NCBI GenBank assembly: GCA_902362595.1
Contig: CABIXF010000074.1
Span: 1-11,183, forward strand
Direction of reading: 5' to 3'
DNA: 11,183 bases
From: Bacteroidaceae bacterium
GTDB lineage: Bacteria > Bacteroidota > Bacteroidia > Bacteroidales > Bacteroidaceae
The position numbers and the translations under genes were made by a program. A model generated the notes under the pieces. It did no database searches, had not been told where the DNA came from, and was given only the letters and a program-made list of their open reading frames with translations. Of the stretch, positions 1 to 7,723 are shown piece after piece (the stretch's first letter is position 1; every line of letters starts with the position of its first letter).

Positions 1-16
1 CTCTCGAAAGCGGTTG

Positions 17-47
17 CAAAGGTACGCACTTTTTCCGGTTCTGCAAC
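17..47 (-). promoter_or_regulatory. Leftward promoter of a gene beyond the left edge, probably a stable RNA
   Basis: On the minus strand the -7 box TACCTTTG lies at 24-17 and a -33-like GTTG at 47-44, separated by 19 bp. The downstream leader reads GCAACCGC, then TCGAGAG at the window edge. The tRNA-Asp promoter at the right end has the same -7 box, the same GCAACCGC and the same TCGAGAG at matching distances. This suggests a tRNA or rRNA operon transcribed leftward just outside the window. The promoter is seen directly; the identity of the gene is inferred. Confidence 0.7.
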
Positions 48-174
48 TTTTACGCAATACTTTTTTGCGGAAATTTTGAAGAATTTTTGTAAATCACTGT
101 AAACAAGACGGTTGCATGTGAGCGTTTTTTGATGCTTTCAAAAACGGAAGGAAACAGCCCTACATTATGTATTT

Positions 175-220
175 CGCGCGGGCGCGCGGGCGTGTGTACG
201 CGCACATGCGTGCATGTGCA
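175..220. other. Alternating purine-pyrimidine tract with Z-DNA potential
   Basis: Positions 190-220 alternate purine and pyrimidine without a break for 31 nt, mixing CG, TG and CA steps. The preceding 175-189 is CGCGCG followed by GGCGCGCG. Inside it, GCACATGC at 202-209 and GCATGTGC at 212-219 form a perfect 8-bp inverted repeat around GT. CG/TG alternation of this length is the classic composition for left-handed DNA under negative supercoiling. The tract is much more GC-rich than the surrounding sequence. Any biological role is inference. Confidence 0.6.
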
Positions 221-358
221 GACAAACAGGAAGAAGCATGCACACATAAAGGAATTGCGGCTGCGCACAGAAAAAAACAGGTTGATGAACCGTTCCCGAC
301 GAGAAGAAACAACCGAAACACGGTAAAGCTTATCCGCAATCAAGGACATTTTTTTCAA

Positions 359-392
359 GGAACGGAAAGAAAAGCCTGAAAAAGTCCGTTCC
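359..392. repeat. Inverted repeat with 8-bp arms
   Basis: GGAACGGA at 359-366 is perfectly complementary to TCCGTTCC at 385-392, with an 18-nt A-rich loop. A C-run follows at 394-400. No T-tract directly follows on either strand, so it is not a clear intrinsic terminator. Its role is unknown. Confidence 0.5.
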
Positions 393-770
393 TCCCCCCC
401 ACGAAAAAATCCCGGATTTTCCGGATCTGTTCCCCTGGAACGGTCAGTTTTATGTCATCCAAAGAACAAAAATTTTCCAGGAATCGCCGTTTTTTGCCAA
501 CCGGAGGACAAGAATTTCCCGAAAACGGCCAGTTCTGCGCCAGCCGGAAGACGAAAAAAAATGAACCCGGCGACCATTTTTTTCACCCAGCTGGGAAATC
601 CCGGCCAAAATTCCTCCCCCGAAAGGCAAAAAATCCGAAAAAAATTCCGGAAAAACTGGAAACGGAGCTACATGTCCACAAACAGAACCGGGATTTTTCC
701 ATGCAGCAGGGCAAATGACGTCACGGAAATCCCGCATCGCAGGGACATTTTTGCACAGGACGGCCCGCAT

Positions 771-878
771 TTTTTATGTTTCCTTGCCGGGAAACGTACG
801 TTCTACCCGGCAGAAACCTACGGTTCCAGGCAGGAAAACCTACGGTTTACACACCGGAAACATAGAAAACATAAAGGA
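771..878. repeat. Tandem array of four ~22-bp dyad units (array 1)
   Basis: Four units begin at 778, 800, 823 and 845 (spacings 22, 23, 22). Each has the plan GTTTCC, about six variable bases, GGAAAC, then a CTACG-like joint, so TTTCC and GGAAA words alternate roughly every 11 bp. The array is bounded by an inverted motif: TATGTTTCC at 775-783 is complementary to GGAAACATA at 856-864, and TTTTTATG opens the element at 771. The same architecture recurs at 10643-10740. The helical phasing suggests a multi-site protein-binding element, though a folded RNA or an expanding repeat are also possible. Confidence 0.7.
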
Positions 879-1061
879 AAAGAGAGGTTATCCTGCCGAC
901 ATTTTCAGAATACGAAACACAGGAAAAACAAACGGACCGTTTACAGGAAAAGAACAGAAAAGCCGCATACGGAAAAACAAGGTAAACAGTCTGAGGGGAA
1001 ACTTACAGAAAACCAGGAAGATAAAAGCGGATTGAAAACAGAAGACCTCACGTAAGGACAT

Positions 1062-1125
1062 AAAAAAAGGAGTTCCGCTGAACTCCAACCTTTGTTAACC
1101 TTAAATCTAATACTATGAAAAACAC
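1062..1125 (-). ncRNA. Small RNA, copy A of a three-copy family
   Basis: A self-contained 64-nt unit with its own promoter and an intrinsic terminator. The terminator has a 7-bp stem GGAGTTC/GAACTCC, the loop AGCG, and seven U. The predicted RNA (start about 1125, end 1062) is identical in sequence to copy C at 10497-10560 and differs from copy B at 5521-5584 only at one compensating stem pair. It has no ATG. The first ~40 nt, including GATTTAAGGTTAAC, are invariant in all copies and predicted to be mostly unpaired, as expected of a base-pairing region. It lies downstream of, and co-directional with, eno. It may belong to a catalogued Bacteroides family of paralogous sRNAs or to the Rfam Bacteroidales-1 motif; I cannot tell which from the sequence alone. 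Confidence 0.8.
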
Positions 1126-1129
1126 AGTG

Positions 1130-1160
1130 CAAAAGTAAACATTCCGGTTGAAACCGCAAA
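1130..1160 (-). promoter_or_regulatory. Promoter of small RNA copy A
   Basis: On the minus strand the -33 box TTTG (1160-1157) and the -7 box TACTTTTG (1137-1130) are separated by exactly 19 bp, a perfect match to the Bacteroidota consensus. Transcription is predicted to start near 1125. Confidence 0.8.
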
Positions 1161-1244
1161 AGAAACAGCTGAAAAATCATGTTTTACAACACATATTAAC
1201 CATCTGACATTGCCCGATAAAATCCATTAACAAAAGTATGAAAC

Positions 1245-1280
1245 AAAAAAATACAGAACCGCCTGCGGCAGCCCTGTATT
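1245..1280 (-). terminator. Intrinsic terminator of eno
   Basis: A 14-bp stem including G-U pairs is formed by 1250-1263 and 1267-1280 around a 3-nt loop; the outer arms are AATACAG/CTGTATT. A T-tract follows on the minus strand (plus-strand A-run 1245-1250). It begins about 30 nt after the eno stop codon. Confidence 0.85.
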
Positions 1281-1308
1281 CCTTTTCATGGCTAAATGAA
1301 TCTTTGAA

Positions 1309-2678
<1,370 letters not shown>

Positions 2679-2683
2679 CCAAT

Positions 2684-2718
2684 AAAAAAAGGACTGTAAC
2701 TGAAACAGCCACAGTCCT
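2684..2718 (-). terminator. Intrinsic terminator of the rubrerythrin gene
   Basis: AGGACTGT (2690-2697) pairs with ACAGTCCT (2711-2718), with a further inner CTG/CAG pairing. On the minus strand a run of seven T follows (plus A-run 2684-2690). Confidence 0.85.
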
Positions 2719-2746
2719 CTTCCGTCATTTATGCAATCAAAATGGA

Positions 2747-3325
2747 TTAGTAATTATTTTTCTTCACTTCAAAGTAAGCCTGTGGATGCAAGCAAGCCGG
2801 ACATACCTCGGGAGCTTCTTTTCCTACATAAATATAGCCACAGTTGCGGCACTGCCATACTACTTCTACATCTTTCTTGAAAACCTTTTCGTCTTCAATA
2901 TTCTTCACGAAAGCCAGGTATCTTTCTTCGTGTCCTTTTTCGGCTACGGCAATCTCACGATACATTTTCGCGATGGCCGGGAAACCTTCTTCGTCGGCGA
3001 TATCGGCAAATTTCGGATAATCCAGACTCCATTCTTCATTCTCGCCTGCAGCTGCAGCCTTCAGGTTTTCCAATGTAGAACCGATAACTCCGGCAGGATA
3101 GCTAGCTGTGATTTCCACCATTCCACCTTCCAACCACTTGAACATTCTCTTGGCATGTTCTTTTTCCTGTTCAGCAGTTTCCAAGAAAATAGCTGAAATC
3201 TGTTCAAAACCTTCTTTCTTGGCTGCACTCGCAAAATAAGTATAGCGCATTCTAGCTTGTGACTCACCTGCAAAAGAGATTGCCAAATTTTTCTCGGTTC
3301 TTGTTCCTTTAATGCTTTTTCCCAT
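2747..3325 (-). CDS. rbr: Rubrerythrin
   Basis: Non-haem iron peroxidase of anaerobes that reduces hydrogen peroxide in the cytoplasm, taking electrons through its rubredoxin domain. The protein has 192 residues, the usual length. The N-terminal ferritin-like four-helix domain (~1-140) carries the two-iron ligands: E21 in FAGESQARMRY, E54 and H57 in EQEKEHA, an E95/E98 pair in GENEEW, and E129 and H132 in VAEKGHEE. The C-terminal rubredoxin-like domain has two CxxC pairs, C159/C162 (CRNCGYIY) and C175/C178 (CPACLHP), which bind one iron. The gene is monocistronic, with a promoter at 3377-3407 and a terminator at 2684-2718, and is divergent from the SulP gene. In Bacteroides such genes belong to the oxidative-stress response; no OxyR site was identified here. 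Confidence 0.96.
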   Translation of the reverse strand: MGKSIKGTRTEKNLAISFAGESQARMRYTYFASAAKKEGFEQISAIFLETAEQEKEHAKRMFKWLEGGMVEITASYPAGVIGSTLENLKAAAAGENEEWSLDYPKFADIADEEGFPAIAKMYREIAVAEKGHEERYLAFVKNIEDEKVFKKDVEVVWQCRNCGYIYVGKEAPEVCPACLHPQAYFEVKKNNY

Positions 3326-3376
3326 ATCTATTAGTTATTAAGTTGATGAATAAATTACGTTTTCAAGTTTACACTA

Positions 3377-3407
3377 CAAATATAATAGATTTATTCAAAT
3401 TTGCAAT
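3377..3407 (-). promoter_or_regulatory. Promoter of the rubrerythrin gene
   Basis: On the minus strand the -7 box TATATTTG (3384-3377) is preceded at 19 bp by ATTG (3407-3404), three of four bases of the -33 consensus. The leader is about 45 nt. The rest of the 3326-3685 spacer is AT-rich with no gene; one near-DnaA word is treated as chance. Confidence 0.65.
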
Positions 3408-3642
3408 CATTACAATTTTATTTTTCTATTTTATTAACACTTCATCTTTTATAACAAGGTTATCTACATATTAAAACAATTCACACAAAAAAATAGTTTC
3501 CCCAATCAAGCATAATAATACCAACCCAACAAAATTTCATATAATATAGTATATTCTTGAATCAAACCCAGTTCTTTTCCCATTTACAGTATCTTTTTCA
3601 AAGATAATTAACGCAAAGGTCGCTCAAATATAAGAAAATATA

Positions 3643-3650
3643 TACTTTTG
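3643..3650 (+). promoter_or_regulatory. Probable -7 box of the SulP gene promoter
   Basis: TACTTTTG fits TAnnTTTG about 35 nt before the ATG. No TTTG-like -33 element is visible at 19-20 bp, so the promoter may need an activator or be weak. Confidence 0.5.
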
Positions 3651-3685
3651 TGCTTCTTTTTAAATTAGTAACATTTTTAAGATAG

Positions 3686-5380
3686 ATGAAAGGATTAGAA
3701 TTCAGACCCAAACTTTTCACCATGATGAAAACCTATACCAAGACCGACCTGATGACCGACCTGATGGCAGGTGTCATCGTGGGAATTGTTGCCCTGCCAT
3801 TAGCCATTGCTTTTGGTATCGCTTCCGGAGTGAGTCCGGAAAAAGGAATCATCACAGCCATTGTAGCCGGTTTTATCATCTCATTTCTAGGAGGAAGCAA
3901 AGTACAGATTGGCGGACCAACCGGTGCTTTTATTGTCATCATTTATGGCATTATCCAGCAGTATGGAATTGAAGGACTAATGGTAGCCACCATGATGGCC
4001 GGTATTCTCCTTATATTATTAGGAGTATTTAAACTGGGAACCGTCATCAAATTTATTCCCTACCCCATCATTATCGGCTTTACCAGCGGTATTGCCGTCA
4101 CAATTTTCACCACGCAGATTGCCGATATTTTCGGACTCGATTTCCAAGGTGAAAAAGTGCCGGGAGATTTCATTGGAAAATGGATTCTTTATTTCCACCA
4201 CTTCGATACGGTAAATTGGTGGAATGTCATAGTGAGTGTGGTCAGCGTGTTCATCATTGCCATCACGCCTAAATTCTCCAAAAAGATTCCAGGATCACTG
4301 GTAGCTATCATCCTGGTAACTGTAGGCGTCTACTACCTGAAAATGTATGGAGGAATCACCTGCATCGATACCATCGGCGACCGTTTCAGCATTAAGTCAC
4401 AACTTCCGGAAGCAGCCGTTCCGGCACTTGATTGGGAAGCCATCAAGAACTTGTTCCCTGTAGCCATCACCATTGCTGTACTGGGAGCCATTGAATCGCT
4501 GCTTTCGGCTGCAGTGGCCGACGGTGTCATCGGTGACCGTCATGATTCCAACACGGAACTTATCGCCCAAGGTATCGCCAACTTTGTATCCCCTATCTTC
4601 GGAGGTATTCCTGCCACTGGTGCCATTGCCCGTACGATGACCAATATCAACAACGGAGGTAAGTCACCCGTTGCCGGTATCGTGCATGCCGTAGTATTGC
4701 TGCTCATCCTCCTTTTCCTGATGCCCCTGGCACAATACATTCCGATGGCTTGCCTGGCCGGCGTACTGGTCATTGTCTCTTATAACATGAGTGGATGGAG
4801 GGTGTTCAAAGGACTGTTGAAAAATCCAAAATCGGATGTAGTGGTATTGCTCATCACCTTCTTCCTGACGGTTATCTTCGATTTGACAGTAGCCATTGAA
4901 GTCGGTCTGGTGATTGCCTGTGTACTGTTCATGAAGCGTGTCATGGAAACAACCAAGATTTCTGTCATCACAGACGAAATAGACCCCAACAACGAATCCG
5001 ACCTGGAAGTACACGAAGAACATCTGGTCATCCCGCAAGGCGTGGAAGTATATGAAATCAACGGCCCGTATTTCTTCGGTATCGCCACCAAGTTTGAAGA
5101 AATCATGTCCCGGTTGGGCGACCGTCCGAAAATCCGCATCATCCGTATGCGAAAAGTTCCTTTCATTGATTCTACAGGTATCCATAACCTCACGACCCTA
5201 TGTGAGATGTCACAGAAAGAAAATATTCACATCATCCTGTCGGGTGTCAACGAGAAAGTACACCAAGTGTTGGAGAAATCCGGGTTCTATGAACTGCTTG
5301 GAAAAGAAAACATCTGTAGCAACATCAATGAAGCACTAGAAGTAGCCACCAAGGAAATAGCTGAAATCAACGCAAAATAA
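3686..5380 (+). CDS. SulP family anion transporter with STAS domain
   Basis: Inner-membrane secondary transporter of the SulP/SLC26 family. Members carry sulfate, bicarbonate or other anions, and the substrate cannot be read from the sequence. The protein has 564 residues, typical length. The membrane domain (~20-420) starts with the family pattern DLMAGVIVGIVALPLAIAFG and includes GGPTGAF (76-82), AIESLLSA (268-275) and the signature AQGIANFVSPIFGGIPATGA (294-313). A cytoplasmic STAS domain (~448-562) contains FIDSTG (D495, S496, T497), the position phosphorylated in the related SpoIIAA anti-anti-sigma factors. ATG 3686 is preferred; 3722 is a possible internal start. No carbonic anhydrase or sulfate-assimilation gene is adjacent, so bicarbonate versus sulfate stays open. 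A strong terminator follows, then small RNA copy B. Confidence 0.93.
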   Translation: MKGLEFRPKLFTMMKTYTKTDLMTDLMAGVIVGIVALPLAIAFGIASGVSPEKGIITAIVAGFIISFLGGSKVQIGGPTGAFIVIIYGIIQQYGIEGLMVATMMAGILLILLGVFKLGTVIKFIPYPIIIGFTSGIAVTIFTTQIADIFGLDFQGEKVPGDFIGKWILYFHHFDTVNWWNVIVSVVSVFIIAITPKFSKKIPGSLVAIILVTVGVYYLKMYGGITCIDTIGDRFSIKSQLPEAAVPALDWEAIKNLFPVAITIAVLGAIESLLSAAVADGVIGDRHDSNTELIAQGIANFVSPIFGGIPATGAIARTMTNINNGGKSPVAGIVHAVVLLLILLFLMPLAQYIPMACLAGVLVIVSYNMSGWRVFKGLLKNPKSDVVVLLITFFLTVIFDLTVAIEVGLVIACVLFMKRVMETTKISVITDEIDPNNESDLEVHEEHLVIPQGVEVYEINGPYFFGIATKFEEIMSRLGDRPKIRIIRMRKVPFIDSTGIHNLTTLCEMSQKENIHIILSGVNEKVHQVLEKSGFYELLGKENICSNINEALEVATKEIAEINAK

Positions 5381-5392
5381 AACGTTAAAATA

Positions 5393-5447
5393 AAAACTCC
5401 CGTTCTGTTAAAATCAAAATAGGATTTAACAGGATGGGAGTTTTCTT
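5393..5447 (+). terminator. Terminator of the SulP gene, possibly bidirectional
   Basis: AAAACTCCC (5393-5401) pairs with GGGAGTTTT (5436-5444), and inside it CTGTTAAA (from 5405) pairs with TTTAACAG (5425-5432). Both flanks are T-rich on their respective strands, so it could also stop minus-strand transcripts coming from 5604 leftward. Confidence 0.85.
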
Positions 5448-5516
5448 TAAATCATGTTATAAAACCCATTATTTTCATCCAAGAAGTTGCATTATTTCCA
5501 GAAATCCGTACCTTTG
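5446..5516 (+). promoter_or_regulatory. Promoter of small RNA copy B with upstream box
   Basis: The -33-like GTTG (5486-5489) and the -7 box TACCTTTG (5509-5516) are separated by exactly 19 bp. Further upstream TTTAAATCATGTTATA (5446-5461) matches 14 of 16 positions of a box at the same 63-bp offset before copy C, suggesting an activator or UP-type element. Predicted start is near 5521. Confidence 0.7.
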
Positions 5517-5520
5517 TACT

Positions 5521-5584
5521 GTGTTTTTCATAGTATTAGATTTAAGGTTAACAAAGGTTGGAGTACAGCGGTACTCCTTTTTTT
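5521..5584 (+). ncRNA. Small RNA, copy B of a three-copy family
   Basis: A 64-nt unit between its own promoter and an intrinsic terminator: stem GGAGTAC (5560-5566) / GTACTCC (5571-5577), loop AGCG, seven T (5578-5584). Against copies A and C it has just two differences, T to A at 5565 and A to T at 5572, which pair with each other, so the stem is kept. If read as protein from the GTG, the second change would alter an amino acid (Asn to Tyr), which argues for selection on RNA structure rather than coding. There is no ATG in the unit. It sits 141 nt after the SulP stop, and its 3' end faces the end of the helix-hairpin-helix gene, 19 bp away. Confidence 0.82.
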
Positions 5585-5603
5585 ATGTCCTTACTTCAGA
5601 AAA

Positions 5604-7643
5604 TCACCACTTAAACCGCACCTGAAACTGTAAATCACATTTATTATTTCCTTGAATCTCTTCTGCTCCCGATCCGATAAGATTCCAATCCCTATAGTGT
5701 GTCCAGCCCCATTTCATCTGAAAAAACAAATGTTTTTTCCAATCGTAATCTACTCCCCATGCCACTCTCTCTCCTTTTCCATACAAGGACATCATGGAAA
5801 ACGCATACAACAATCCCTGTTCATACGCATATATCCGAGAAGCATAATCTTCTGTATGAAACCATACACCACTCAAAAAGGTCCGTATCGAAAGACGAGG
5901 AATTTCCACCTTCAAACTACTTCCACAAGCCAACCCATTGGATGTTTTTCTTTGCAAAACTTCCGAACGCACATATTCCACCATTGTTTTCCACCGCATA
6001 CACTTCACCGGTGAATAAGTCACTTGATAATGCAAACGTTGCCTGACATTAGGCAATACATATTTCATATCATCCGATTCCTTGTAGTTTTTAGCCTTAT
6101 TCTTATAACCATATTTTATTAACATCTCTAGTGAATTAGACGGTGAATAAGAAATCTGAAACACTCCTTCCCCTCCTGTTGTATTTTGCTTGTCTACTAA
6201 ATAACGATACCATGGAAAGTAAAAGAAATCTCCATAACATAACAATTTCATATTTCGCAAAAAGCTAGTTTCCAATCCAATAAAAATACCAGCTTCATTT
6301 TGCATTTTTGAATTCTCTCCAAATCCATACGCGTATAAACTCTGATATTTTTTATCATAATATCTGTTGATAACTATCAATGATGTATTCACAGCCGGTG
6401 AATAAGTCAACTGATTCAATGTAGCCACCTTCCCTTGCTTGTCGACAGCCGTTTCTCCGGAAAAAATAAACTTCCCCTTATACCATTTATAATTCACCCC
6501 CACATTATAAAAATATTTTCCACGGGGATAATAACGATTATATAATCTTTCAACCGGATTCAACATCTTGTTGAAAACATTATAAACAACTGTGAATCCC
6601 CCTTCAAAGTATTTGCCATCATAACTTAAATTACTACCTACCAATGTATTAAAAGCAGTATTTTTTTTCTCCAAATCCTTCTTCAGACGATGGTAGCCAT
6701 CCGTTTTCAACGTACTTATACACTCATTATCCACTGTAGCATCCTGATTGCGGAAAGAGAAAAAACCCGTCCATATCCAACGTTTACGCCATTTCATGGA
6801 GACTCCCGCTCCCTGCAAATAATTTGCTTCGTTCATGGAGGTATACTTACTCAATCCTCTTCCGGCACGGTTCAACGCAGCAAAAGAAGTATACTTTCCT
6901 ATTCCGAATCCCATGTTCATCACCAACCCGTAACCGAAACTGGCTTTATAATTTCCCACTACCAACGTATGCAAGCGGCCAAAATCTTTCAGTTGTACAG
7001 AAGCACTGTAGAAATCAAATCCTTTTCGATTATAGAGTCGGAAGAAAGCCTCTCCAGCATCTTTTTCAGCTACGAAGCTTGCATATATTTTATCCCGAAA
7101 CTGAAATCTGTATCTGATATTCAAATAAAACGGATCTCCATAATATCGTTTGGAAGCAAACTTCTCTTCTTCTCCTACAGGTATATCTGCATACCCCGCC
7201 TTCTCATTAAACGGTACGTCTGTGCGCATCCAGATTTCCTGTTTGTTGTATTTCCACACATTACGCCAGGAAAAAGCTTCTTTTTTTACTGGCCCCACAT
7301 ACATGAATTCTCTCAAAAAAGCCTGAGTTTGTCTGTCCATACCCTCTACTCCCCACAATTCATTCATGCTGGTTAAAGGTCCATACTTATAGACATAATA
7401 AAGGATGTGTTCAATTAGCCGGTCGGACAAGAAAGGCAATTGTTCCAGTTCTTCTTTTGTCACAGTATTGATGTTCAGCGGATGTTCCGCCAATTCGCTC
7501 AACTCTTCGTATTGCTCTCTCCACGACGCTACATTCTCTTCTTCTCCTACCTGTTCTTCCCATTCCATCCAAGCGGACTGAGCGAAGAGATTTCCACAAT
7601 AGAAAAGAACTGATACACAAAAGGAAACATACTTTTTCCACAT
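5604..7643 (-). CDS. Secreted helix-hairpin-helix / outer-membrane beta-barrel protein
   Basis: A 679-residue protein from the start at 7643 (MWKKYVSFCV), which begins a clear signal peptide with cleavage after LFA. An in-frame ATG at 7664 would put seven residues before it. Residues ~50-117 form a ComEA-like helix-hairpin-helix module (LNINTVTKEELEQLP, then a second hairpin around GPLTSMNELWGV). The remaining ~550 residues are rich in alternating aromatic and polar strands and end in FKW, the terminal aromatic typical of outer-membrane barrels. It therefore probably sits in the outer membrane with the HHH part in the periplasm. Such proteins are common and conserved in Bacteroidales but have no established function; HHH modules often bind DNA, so DNA handling at the envelope is a guess. 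It is divergent from the DUF4294 gene. No clear promoter was found. Confidence 0.85.
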   Translation of the reverse strand: MWKKYVSFCVSVLFYCGNLFAQSAWMEWEEQVGEEENVASWREQYEELSELAEHPLNINTVTKEELEQLPFLSDRLIEHILYYVYKYGPLTSMNELWGVEGMDRQTQAFLREFMYVGPVKKEAFSWRNVWKYNKQEIWMRTDVPFNEKAGYADIPVGEEEKFASKRYYGDPFYLNIRYRFQFRDKIYASFVAEKDAGEAFFRLYNRKGFDFYSASVQLKDFGRLHTLVVGNYKASFGYGLVMNMGFGIGKYTSFAALNRAGRGLSKYTSMNEANYLQGAGVSMKWRKRWIWTGFFSFRNQDATVDNECISTLKTDGYHRLKKDLEKKNTAFNTLVGSNLSYDGKYFEGGFTVVYNVFNKMLNPVERLYNRYYPRGKYFYNVGVNYKWYKGKFIFSGETAVDKQGKVATLNQLTYSPAVNTSLIVINRYYDKKYQSLYAYGFGENSKMQNEAGIFIGLETSFLRNMKLLCYGDFFYFPWYRYLVDKQNTTGGEGVFQISYSPSNSLEMLIKYGYKNKAKNYKESDDMKYVLPNVRQRLHYQVTYSPVKCMRWKTMVEYVRSEVLQRKTSNGLACGSSLKVEIPRLSIRTFLSGVWFHTEDYASRIYAYEQGLLYAFSMMSLYGKGERVAWGVDYDWKKHLFFQMKWGWTHYRDWNLIGSGAEEIQGNNKCDLQFQVRFKW

Positions 7644-7710
7644 ATTATTCACTTGTTTATACACATCTCATAAATACGTTAATTATGCCACATAATCTGA
7701 ATATTATTTC

Positions 7711-7718
7711 TATTTTTG
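7711..7718 (+). promoter_or_regulatory. -7 box just before the DUF4294 start codon
   Basis: TATTTTTG fits TAnnTTTG and lies only 5 nt before ATG 7724, so the predicted transcript would begin at or next to the start codon (leaderless). No TTTG was found 19 bp upstream. The box lies inside the longer reading frame that begins at 7685, which favours the later start. Confidence 0.5.
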
Positions 7719-7723
7719 CGCGT

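Larger units (their letters stand above)
48..1061. other. Gene-free, repeat- and palindrome-rich spacer
   Basis: About 1 kb without a convincing gene. Open frames exist on both strands, but they are low-complexity, rich in Lys, Arg, Phe and Ser, overlap one another, and match no family I recognise. The stretch is rich in TTCC and GGAA words and in short inverted repeats. Examples are GGAACGGA/TCCGTTCC at 359-366/385-392, CCGGA/TCCGG at 412-424, GTTCC/GGAAC at 429-441, CATTTTTTTC facing GAAAAAAAATG at 553-584, and the perfect palindrome CCCAGCTGGG at 586-595. It also holds the alternating tract at 175-220 and the tandem dyad array at 771-878, annotated separately. Confidence 0.6.

Noticed and set aside
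50..358. 102-residue open frame on the minus strand
   Set aside because: It covers the alternating GC tract and overlaps competing frames. No recognisable domain or convincing start context.
716..723. TGACGTCA palindrome
   Set aside because: An isolated 8-bp palindrome in a palindrome-rich region, with no matching site elsewhere.
771..878. CRISPR-like array
   Set aside because: The units are contiguous, degenerate 22-bp dyads with no unique spacers of constant length and no cas genes.
561..1055. 164-residue open frame on the plus strand in the left spacer
   Set aside because: Very basic, low-complexity translation running through the repeat array, with no family resemblance. The overlapping frames have the same character.
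1231..1238. Minus-strand TACTTTTG resembling another -7 box
   Set aside because: No -33 element at the right spacing, and it lies next to the eno terminator. Probably chance.
3460..3468. TTATCTACA resembling a DnaA box
   Set aside because: A single near-match in AT-rich DNA, with no cluster and no origin genes nearby.
5434..5625. 63-residue open frame across small RNA copy B
   Set aside because: It crosses a terminator hairpin and T-tract. The difference between copies preserves pairing but changes the protein.
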